Below are positions 55,763 through 62,562 of a stretch of 64,000 nucleotides of DNA, in pieces. The notes under the pieces are model-generated. The model searched no databases. It had not been told where the DNA came from and worked only from the letters and a program-made list of their open reading frames with translations. The position numbers and the translations under genes are program-made. Numbering within the stretch: position 1 is the first letter of the stretch; every line of letters begins with the position of its first letter. Source of the stretch: Luteitalea sp. (GTDB lineage Bacteria; Acidobacteriota; Vicinamibacteria; Vicinamibacterales; Vicinamibacteraceae); the NCBI GenBank assembly GCA_009377495.1, contig WHTZ01000004.1, forward strand, positions 1 to 64,000, written 5' to 3'.

Positions 55763-55813
55763 TTGACACCGGAGCCCGTTTAAGCTACAAATCGCCTACT
55801 GTCGACGGATATG
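55763..55813 (+). promoter_or_regulatory. Promoter of the sialidase-like unit with GntR operator
   Basis: TTGACA (55763-55768) and TACAAA (55786-55791) are 17 bases apart. The operator TACTGTCGACGGATATG (55797-55813) covers the start of transcription and its last three bases are the start codon of the 45-residue gene. No Shine-Dalgarno sequence fits between them. Confidence 0.6.
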
Positions 55814-55948
55814 TTCTGGAGAAGCCACGTGAACCGTGCTCTCGTCACCGCGTTGCTGTTCCTGTGGGGAACAGCGGTCGCGGAGCCCCAGGAGTCGGTC
55901 GAGGCGGACGCCGTCGAGCTCGACCCCGAAGAGGAGCGAGAGCAATGA
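55811..55948 (+). CDS. 45-residue exported acidic peptide
   Basis: The ATG at 55811 (end of the operator) opens MFWRSHVNRALVTALLFLWG, a good signal peptide ending near TAVAEPQ. The mature part is about 20 residues and very acidic, with eleven Asp or Glu and a single Arg near the end. The stop TGA at 55946-55948 overlaps the ATG of the first sialidase-like gene (ATGA), so the two are translationally coupled. I do not recognise a family. It may be a leader that sets translation of the unit, or a small envelope peptide in its own right. Chance open frame is the alternative, but the coupled stop and the signal peptide argue against it. Confidence 0.5.
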   Translation: MFWRSHVNRALVTALLFLWGTAVAEPQESVEADAVELDPEEEREQ

Positions 55949-57732
55949 CACGAGGAATAGCTCGGCCCCTTTGCGCCGCGGTGCTGGCCGCTGTGCTGTT
56001 CGGCGACCCGACACTGGCCGGGCGCCAGCCGTCTCCGCCGGCTCTCGCCGGAGAGTTCGAGCACCCGCCGCGGATTGTCCAACTGCCAGACGGAGCTCTG
56101 GCCGGGTTCTCGCTCGCCCTCGAGGGCGGCCAGCAGCGGGTGGTCATGCAGACGTCGTCGGACCAGTCGCGAACCTGGAGCGATCCGCAGGTCGTGCTGG
56201 ATCTTCCTGCTGAGCCCGGGAATTGGTCGGGCCCCGAGGTGCTGGTGGATCGCCACGGCGAGATTCACCTCGCGCTCATCAACGATGCCCACACCGGCAT
56301 CATTCGCACAGGTGAGGCCACACCGCGTCCGCCCACTGCCGAGCGCACACTGAACCTCTGGCACACGAAATCGAGCGCCGGCCGCACCGAGTGGCGAGCG
56401 CCCAGGAAGATCTGGGACGGCTACACCGGAGCGCTGAACTCGTTCATCCAGACACGCGCGGGCAAGCTCATTCTGCCGTTCTCCTTCCGAACCAAGCGCT
56501 CATGGCGGAACCGTGGGGGCGGGTTCAACGAGTTCACCTACATGGGAGACTTCAGCTCGACGGTCATCCATTCCGACGATGACGGCGAGACATGGCAGCT
56601 GTCTCCCGACGCGCTCATGATTCCGACACCTGACATTCGCGGTGCGTACGGCGCAGTGGAGCCGGTGGTGGTCGAACTGAAGGACGGTCGAGTGTGGATG
56701 CTGATCCGCAGCCAGATGGGGCGATTCTATGAGTCGTTCTCGAAAGATGGCGCGCGCTGGTCGCCAGCGCAGCCCACGTCGATTATCTCCTCCGACTCAC
56801 CCGCTGGCATCGTCCGGCTGCCCGATGGAAGGCTGGTGATGTTGTGGAACGAGTGCCTGCGCTATCCCTATGCCTACGGCGGGCGACAGGTTCTTCACGG
56901 CGCCGTGTCCGAAGACGAAGGCAGGACGTGGCGGGGCCATCGAGAGGTGATGCGTGACCCCCAGCGGGGCGTGCCGCCGCCGCCCAGTGGCGATTTCGGC
57001 ACGGCGTATCCGTACCCGTTGGCGCTGCAGAACGGACAGGTGATCTTTACCTCCGGTCAGGGGCATGGACGGCGCGCGAGTTACCTGCTGGATCCGGCCT
57101 GGCTCTACGAGACACGGCAGGCCGCGGACTTTTCGCGCGGCCTGGAAGAGTGGTCGGTGTACGGCACACGCGGCGTCGACGTGATCACGGCCCAGGAGGG
57201 CAACACTCCGGTCCTGCAAGTCAGGAAGTCCGATGCGGCCTGGCCCGCGGGAGCGGTGTGGAATTTCCCGTACGGCACCGCCGGCATCGTGCAGATCGAG
57301 TTTCAGCTGCAGGCGGGCGCCGGGGCCGTGAACGTCGGCCTGACAGATCACTACTCGACGCCGTTCGACGCGGAGGACGTGTTCTACAACCTGTTCAATC
57401 TGCATCTCCAGCCCGGGGCCACGCGGGGCGGCGCCAGGCTGCAGGAGAACCGCTGGTACACGCTCCTCCTGGAGTGGGATACCGAGCGGCGGCACTGTCG
57501 GGTATCGCTCGATGGTCGGGTGGTTGCCACGCTGCAGCAGACCCGGGAGGCGACTGGCGTGAACTACCTGCGATTCCGCGCCCTTGGGTCTGGGCCGACG
57601 CGCGGCGGCCTGCTGGTACGCGCGGTCTCCGCGGATGTCTCTCGCAGTTGGGAGGCGTCATCCGCTGCCGCGGCGGCCGCGGGCCCGGAGGCATTGCCCT
57701 CGGCTCCCACCGCCAGGCAGCAGGGAGACTGA
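55945..57732 (+). CDS. Exported sialidase-like protein 1 (Asp-box propeller + lectin-like domain)
   Basis: 595 residues from ATG 55945; the frame is open upstream but the signal peptide (ARPLCAAVLAAVLFGDPTLAG) fixes the start. Asp-box motifs: SSDQSRTW, HSDDDGETW, SKDGARW and SEDEGRTW mark a six-blade BNR propeller up to about residue 390. A C-terminal lectin-like beta-sandwich follows (DFSRGLEEWSVYGTRGVDV, VFYNLFNLHLQPGATRGGARL, LSDG-type turn SLDGRVVATL). The FRIP-type arginine motif of true sialidases was not found, so hydrolysis of sialic acid is unproven; other exo-glycosidase or lyase activity is possible. It is exported to the periplasm or beyond. Confidence 0.78.
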   Translation: MTRGIARPLCAAVLAAVLFGDPTLAGRQPSPPALAGEFEHPPRIVQLPDGALAGFSLALEGGQQRVVMQTSSDQSRTWSDPQVVLDLPAEPGNWSGPEVLVDRHGEIHLALINDAHTGIIRTGEATPRPPTAERTLNLWHTKSSAGRTEWRAPRKIWDGYTGALNSFIQTRAGKLILPFSFRTKRSWRNRGGGFNEFTYMGDFSSTVIHSDDDGETWQLSPDALMIPTPDIRGAYGAVEPVVVELKDGRVWMLIRSQMGRFYESFSKDGARWSPAQPTSIISSDSPAGIVRLPDGRLVMLWNECLRYPYAYGGRQVLHGAVSEDEGRTWRGHREVMRDPQRGVPPPPSGDFGTAYPYPLALQNGQVIFTSGQGHGRRASYLLDPAWLYETRQAADFSRGLEEWSVYGTRGVDVITAQEGNTPVLQVRKSDAAWPAGAVWNFPYGTAGIVQIEFQLQAGAGAVNVGLTDHYSTPFDAEDVFYNLFNLHLQPGATRGGARLQENRWYTLLLEWDTERRHCRVSLDGRVVATLQQTREATGVNYLRFRALGSGPTRGGLLVRAVSADVSRSWEASSAAAAAAGPEALPSAPTARQQGD

Positions 57733-57734
57733 GA

Positions 57735-58859
57735 TTGGCCGCGATCGAGTGTGTCGGGAGGCACGTCGTGTACGAGAATCCCCGGCCGCAGGTGCACAGC
57801 CGCCACGGTTTCCATCCGGGGATGGTCCAACTGCCCTCGGGAGAGTTGCTCGCCTTGTTTGTTCTGGCGGAGGCGTTCGAGGCGCCGAACGGCACGACGT
57901 ACGTCACACGCTCGACTGACATGGGGCGCACGTGGACGCTCGGGGGGCCCCTGTACGACAAGTCGAGCGTCGGATTCGAGACCACGGACACCATGAAGCC
58001 GGCCGTGCTGTGCGACGGCACTCTGGTTGCCACCGGCTACCGCTTTCATCGACACAACCTCGAGGAGGGGATCGCGATTCCCGAGACGGGCGGCTTTCAA
58101 CCCGGCGACAACATCGTGTCGTTCTCACGCGACGGCGGGCACCGCTGGACCGTGCCAGAGGTGATCCCGCGCAGCCGGCCGGAGCTGCTGGAGCTCTCGG
58201 GGCCGCCTGTGGAGAGCCGATCGGGCGATTTGCTGGCCACCGCCGGCGTCTACAAGTTGCCAGACGGCAGCAATCCCAGCGGACAGTTCGGGGCCTTGCT
58301 TCGCAGTCGTGACAAGGGCCGAACCTGGGACGATCAGACGTACGTCGTGGCGCCAGGGCCGATTACGCCCTGGGAGACGCGTCTTTGCGAGATGGACGAC
58401 GGGCGCCTGGTCGTGATGGTGTGGGCTTACGACGCAGCGAGCAACCGTCATTTACCCAATCACGTCACCGTGTCACCCGACAACGGGCGCACATGGTCAC
58501 CGCTGATCAACATCGGCCACATGGCGCAGTCCTCGAGTGTGTGCGCGCTTCGCGGCAACTTTCTGCTGAGCATTCACGCGCATCGTGGTGACGATCCCGG
58601 CGTCTATGTGCGACTCGTGGACTTTACAGACAACCGCTGGAGTGTGGTGGACGAAGCTCTGATCTGGGGGCGTGAGCTCGGGCAGCAGACGCGAGCCGGT
58701 CAGTCGATGGTGCAGATGTTCAGCTCGTTGCGCTTTGGACAGCCATCGCTGGTGAGCTTGAACAACGGCGAGTGGCTGGCGACCCATTGGAGCGTCGAGG
58801 ATGGGCAAGGCAAGATCCGGGCGCATCGACTGCGCGTCGAGGCCGCGACTCTTCGATAG
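57735..58859 (+). CDS. Sialidase-like protein 2 (Asp-box propeller, no signal peptide)
   Basis: 374 residues from a TTG at 57735, two bases after the stop of protein 1, with GGGAG upstream. It opens IECVGRHVVYENPRPQVHSRHGFHPGMVQLPSGELLALF. Four Asp boxes are clear: STDMGRTW, SRDGGHRW, SRDKGRTW and SPDNGRTW. A Glu in WETRLCEMDDGRLVVMVW sits where catalytic acids of this fold occur. No signal peptide is visible, so this member may be cytoplasmic, in contrast to the two flanking paralogues; a misassigned start is the alternative. It probably acts on the same kind of glycoside or acid in another compartment. Confidence 0.75.
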   Translation: MAAIECVGRHVVYENPRPQVHSRHGFHPGMVQLPSGELLALFVLAEAFEAPNGTTYVTRSTDMGRTWTLGGPLYDKSSVGFETTDTMKPAVLCDGTLVATGYRFHRHNLEEGIAIPETGGFQPGDNIVSFSRDGGHRWTVPEVIPRSRPELLELSGPPVESRSGDLLATAGVYKLPDGSNPSGQFGALLRSRDKGRTWDDQTYVVAPGPITPWETRLCEMDDGRLVVMVWAYDAASNRHLPNHVTVSPDNGRTWSPLINIGHMAQSSSVCALRGNFLLSIHAHRGDDPGVYVRLVDFTDNRWSVVDEALIWGRELGQQTRAGQSMVQMFSSLRFGQPSLVSLNNGEWLATHWSVEDGQGKIRAHRLRVEAATLR

Positions 58860-58918
58860 CGCGATTGAAGAGCGCACATGCTCCTCGCGAACTGATCGCG
58901 GGGGAACAGGGGGACGGG

Positions 58919-60052
58919 ATGGAGAAGGTGGTGGCGTCACGAGCGCTTCTCGTGGTGAGTGCATGTGCGCTGTTGACCGGCGCTCCGTGGGCGATCGAGT
59001 CGCCGAGCCTGCAGAAGGGCGTGGTCTCGGGCGCGCAGGCCGGCGGCGGCGAGCAGGTGAGCGCGTATCCCGTGCTGGGCAGACTGGCGACTGGCAGACT
59101 GGTATGCCTCTTCTCGGTGCGGTCCGAGACGCAAGAGAAGAACATGAAGATCGTTGCGGTGGTCTCCGACGACGACGGGCGCACCTGGTCCAGCCCAGCG
59201 ACGGTCTTCGACACGCCTGGTGCGCCGGACTATGACCCCAATGTGATCGTGGATGGCGGTCGCATTCTCGCCTTCTCCACAACGGTGACGGAGCGCATTT
59301 CGAGCTCGCAGATCTGGATGAGCGAGAGCGAGGATGGCGTGCAGTGGGGCCGGCCCGTCCTCCTGCAGACGCCTCACAAGTACATCGCCGGGAAGATCCA
59401 TCAGGGCCATCGGCTAGCCGCCGGGACGCTCATCATGGGCTATGCGTGGGACACGTGGGCCGAGCAAGGGATGCCACCGAGAACTGAAGGCGAGATGAAC
59501 ATGAAGGCGGGTGTGCTTCGGTCGACCGACGGAGGCGCGACCTGGAAACCGGGCGCCGACATGTACGTTGACATCGACAAGCAGGCACCGGGAGACGTGA
59601 GCGGTCTGGCGGAGCCTGCCGTGGTCGTTCTGCACGACGGGCGGCTGATGACTCTAATGCGGAATGCATCCTCGAAGCTCTACCGGGCCTACAGCAACGA
59701 CGGCGGCCTCACCTGGTCTGAGCCTCGGCCAAGCGCATTGACCGGGCACAATGCTCCGGCGGCGCTGTGGCTGCTCGATGGCTCGAGCGACGTGGTCGCC
59801 GTGTGGGACAACTCCCCTGACAACCGGCGTACGCCTCTGGTGGCGGCGCTGTCTTCTGACGCCGGCAAGACGTGGTCTGCGCCCAGGGTGCTCGCAGAGA
59901 CCGATGGCAAGCAGGTCTCCTACCCGTCGGTCCTTCAGGCGCAGGATGGAAGCATTGTCGCGGTGTGGCAACAGCAGCTGGATCATGGCCGCGAGGTCCG
60001 CTACGCGCGGTTCACCCGCGCGTGGCTGCTGGAGGAGGACTCGGAACAGTGA
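58919..60052 (+). CDS. Exported sialidase-like protein 3 (Asp-box propeller)
   Basis: 377 residues. ATG 58919 has AGGGGGACGGG upstream and a signal peptide (SRALLVVSACALLTGAPWA). Five Asp boxes: SDDDGRTW, ESEDGVQW, STDGGATW, SNDGGLTW and SSDAGKTW. Further propeller sequence: YPVLGRLATGRLVCLFSV, LAEPAVVVLHDGRLMTLMRN and YPSVLQAQDGSIVAVWQQ. It is a compact single-domain BNR protein without the lectin-like tail of protein 1. No FRIP motif was seen. The gap to the preceding gene is 59 bases and to the symporter gene 48 bases, consistent with one transcript. Confidence 0.77.
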   Translation: MEKVVASRALLVVSACALLTGAPWAIESPSLQKGVVSGAQAGGGEQVSAYPVLGRLATGRLVCLFSVRSETQEKNMKIVAVVSDDDGRTWSSPATVFDTPGAPDYDPNVIVDGGRILAFSTTVTERISSSQIWMSESEDGVQWGRPVLLQTPHKYIAGKIHQGHRLAAGTLIMGYAWDTWAEQGMPPRTEGEMNMKAGVLRSTDGGATWKPGADMYVDIDKQAPGDVSGLAEPAVVVLHDGRLMTLMRNASSKLYRAYSNDGGLTWSEPRPSALTGHNAPAALWLLDGSSDVVAVWDNSPDNRRTPLVAALSSDAGKTWSAPRVLAETDGKQVSYPSVLQAQDGSIVAVWQQQLDHGREVRYARFTRAWLLEEDSEQ

Positions 60053-60100
60053 CGAGGCAGCCGATTCGCACCAGCTAGCGCCTACCACGGGGAGACTGGC

Positions 60101-61576
60101 GTGGCGGTGGACGACGCGATGGGGTTCACGGCACTGGACTGGGGCGTGCTGGCCGCGTATCTGGCGGCGAGCGTGGCGATCGGCACGGCCTTCTATCGGC
60201 GCCAGAAGGACACGCGGGACTATCTCCTGGCGGGCCGGCGGATGCCGTGGTTCCCGGTGGCGGTTTCGATCATCGCGACCGACCTCAGTGCGATCTCGTA
60301 TATGGGCGTCCCCGCGCTGGTCTACAAGAGCGACCTGAAGTACATGCTGAGCGCCCTGATCTTTCCGTTGCAGATGCTGCTGGTCATCACCGTGTTCGTG
60401 CCCGTCCTGTATCGCCTCAACGTGTTCACGGTGTACGAGTATCTGGAGCGGCGCTTCAACACGGCAGCGCGGCTGCTGGCGTCGCTGCTCTTCCTGGCCG
60501 GGCGCGTCGCCTGGGTGGCGACGATGACGTACGCGACCTCGGTGGTGTTGACCGAGATCACCGGGATGAGCACGAGCACGGCGATCCTGGTGTGCGGCGT
60601 GAGCACGACGGTCTATACGCTGCTGGGCGGCATGGAGGCGGTGATCTGGACGGATTTCATGCAGTTCTTCGTGCTGGTCGGGGGCGCCGTGGCGATTGCC
60701 GTGTGCATCGTGCTGGGCTTCGGCGGCGATGTCGCGCACATCTGGACGACGGCGTCCACCGCCGGCCACACGGCCTGGATTGACTGGTCGCTGGATCCGA
60801 CGCGGCCGTATACGTTCTGGAGCTTGGTGATAGGCCTGCTCGTCTACCAGATCGCGACCTACGGCGCGGATCAGATCAACGTGCAGCGCTACTTCGCCAC
60901 GAAGAGTCTGCAGGAAACGATCAAGGCCGGCCTGTGGTCGGCGGTGCTGCTGCTCCCCGTGTCGCTGCTCCTGTATGCGATCGGCGTCGGCTTCGTCGCC
61001 TACTATCTGGAGCACCCGGCGCTCGCTGCCACGCTGCCGAATGCGGATCGCGTGCTGCCGCACTTCACCGTCAACGTGATGCCGGCCGGCCTCCGCGGGC
61101 TCGTCATCGCGGGGATCTTCGCCGCGACGATGTCGAGCATGTCCGCGGGCATCAACTCGCTGACGACCAGCGCGATGAAGGACTGGCTGGAGCGGCTGGT
61201 CCCCGGCGTGGGCGCCAACGGGCTCGTGTCGGCCCGCCTGATCACGGCGTTCTGGGGCACGCTGGCGACCGGCGGCGCGTTGCTGATGATTGAGGCGAGG
61301 CTGACGATCCTGGAGCGCTTCAACGCGATCTATACCTTCTTCGCGGGTCCTCTGGTGGGCATGTTCCTGCTCGGGCTGCTCACCACGCGGGCTGCGACCT
61401 GGCCCGTGGTGGGGGGCGCGCTACTGGGGTTCGCGGCGGCAGGGACGGTGGCGACCCAGACCCCAATCCATTGGCTCTGGTATGCGCCCATTGGCTGCGT
61501 GGTGACCCTGGTCGTCGGCTATGGCGGAAGTCTTCTGGTGCCCGAACGGCCCATACCCGCCGTCGCGGTGCGCTGA
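60101..61576 (+). CDS. Sodium/solute symporter 2 (SSS family)
   Basis: 491 residues from GTG 60101 with GGGGAGA upstream. SSS signatures: DYLLAGRRMPWFPVAVSIIATDLSAISYMGVPALVYKSDL, YEYLERRFNTAARLLASLLFLAGR, LLGGMEAVIWTDFMQFFVLVGG, YGADQINVQRYFATKSLQETIKAGL and GIFAATMSSMSAGINSLTTSAMKDWLERL. It is a paralogue of the symporter at 54204. It ends the sialidase-like unit, so it is the probable importer of whatever those proteins release. Sialic acid, a uronic-type acid or another sugar acid are candidates; none is shown. Confidence 0.88.
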   Translation: MAVDDAMGFTALDWGVLAAYLAASVAIGTAFYRRQKDTRDYLLAGRRMPWFPVAVSIIATDLSAISYMGVPALVYKSDLKYMLSALIFPLQMLLVITVFVPVLYRLNVFTVYEYLERRFNTAARLLASLLFLAGRVAWVATMTYATSVVLTEITGMSTSTAILVCGVSTTVYTLLGGMEAVIWTDFMQFFVLVGGAVAIAVCIVLGFGGDVAHIWTTASTAGHTAWIDWSLDPTRPYTFWSLVIGLLVYQIATYGADQINVQRYFATKSLQETIKAGLWSAVLLLPVSLLLYAIGVGFVAYYLEHPALAATLPNADRVLPHFTVNVMPAGLRGLVIAGIFAATMSSMSAGINSLTTSAMKDWLERLVPGVGANGLVSARLITAFWGTLATGGALLMIEARLTILERFNAIYTFFAGPLVGMFLLGLLTTRAATWPVVGGALLGFAAAGTVATQTPIHWLWYAPIGCVVTLVVGYGGSLLVPERPIPAVAVR

Positions 61577-61611
61577 CGTTGCTGTGCACATCTTTGGATA
61601 GGAGCCTGACA

Positions 61612-62427
61612 ATGCTAAGGGTGCTGGTATTTACTTTGACTGTTCTCCTTCCGGCAGCGGTAATCGGCCAAATCGTCGAGCTTCCACTCGTCAAGTTTAT
61701 AGGTGGGTTGGAGCCTGAAAAGCTCAGCAACACAGAGCTCAAGATTTTTCCTGGGTTTACGACAGACAGCGCTGGAAACAATCTGATAAAGTTTCCTGCT
61801 CAGACAATTGTGAACTTAACAACGCAGGGTTGTAATGGACTGGACCATTCTGGAGGTCCTGTGGAGGGAGCGAGCTATCAACTTTATACAGCCTACAATC
61901 CTACAACCGGGGAGGCGTGCTTTCTTTTGTCACAAAGCATCACTTACGGTGGTGTGATTTATCCTCCCGGTTTTCAAGCCCACAAAAAGCCCCGTTTTGC
62001 TTATCGCCACCGTGCCGCGTGGGGAGGAATTCCCGATTTCCATTTGAGCCATTGGCCGGGAAGTCCTAGCATTCGATTGACCGGGGCTGAGGCTGATTCT
62101 CCCTATAGAATTGCTCAAGATCTGCAAACTAGCGACGCTTGGGTACAAGTCGATGCGTTGCCTATACTCCCCGACGCGGCCCGCATGGCTTGGGTTGGCG
62201 TGCAGATCGATAATTCAGGGTCGGCAGGCACGTGCTACCTCCGCACGATGGCTTCACAATCGGTGGGTATTCCCGTAGGTGCGACGACCCCTCTGAACGT
62301 TACCTATCCAGGCTCGATGTGGAAGCTCAGGGTCACATCAACCGGTAAGTTCTTTGCGAGAACAACGGGAGGGTGCCGGTTTAAGTCCATCTACATCCTC
62401 GGTTATGACATGACGGAGCCATCCTAG
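61612..62427 (+). CDS. Exported hypothetical protein with phage tail-fibre-like segment, lower GC
   Basis: 271 residues from ATG 61612 (AGGAGCC upstream), with signal peptide (RVLVFTLTVLLPAAVIGQ). The centre (about 62-150: NLTTQGCNGLDHSGGPVEGASYQLYTAYNPTTGEACFLLSQS, then IYPPGFQAHKKPRFAYRHRAAW) follows the layout of a domain common in phage tail fibres and host-specificity proteins (NGLD, then Y-x-x-Y, LLS, P-x-P-GF, RxGA). Base composition is visibly less GC-rich than both neighbours, which suggests transfer, possibly from a phage. It lies 35 bases after the symporter stop but may not belong to that unit. Function unknown. Confidence 0.6.
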   Translation: MLRVLVFTLTVLLPAAVIGQIVELPLVKFIGGLEPEKLSNTELKIFPGFTTDSAGNNLIKFPAQTIVNLTTQGCNGLDHSGGPVEGASYQLYTAYNPTTGEACFLLSQSITYGGVIYPPGFQAHKKPRFAYRHRAAWGGIPDFHLSHWPGSPSIRLTGAEADSPYRIAQDLQTSDAWVQVDALPILPDAARMAWVGVQIDNSGSAGTCYLRTMASQSVGIPVGATTPLNVTYPGSMWKLRVTSTGKFFARTTGGCRFKSIYILGYDMTEPS

Positions 62428-62431
62428 ACAT

Positions 62432-62490
62432 CTTCTAAGGCCGAAGTCGTGAGAGATGAAGCAAGTTTTCTGAAGGAGCGGCCTTAGAAG
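62432..62490. repeat. 12-bp inverted repeat flanking a 35-base loop
   Basis: CTTCTAAGGCCG (62432-62443) and CGGCCTTAGAAG (62479-62490) are perfect complements; four of the next five outer bases also pair. It starts 4 bases after the hypothetical gene and could be a terminator stem or the trace of a small mobile element that delivered the low-GC gene. Nothing else was recognised before the next gene at 62563. Confidence 0.45.
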
Positions 62491-62562
62491 CTGTCTTAGC
62501 TCCCGTTGACGCTCGAAAGGAGGTCTGTTACGCTTCCTTCCGTTTGTCGAAGGGAGAGGCGC

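Noticed and set aside
55645..55944. A 100-residue N-terminal extension of sialidase-like protein 1
   Set aside because: It would start within symporter 1, cross both operators and lack a signal peptide. ATG 55945 gives a proper signal peptide and couples with the short upstream gene.
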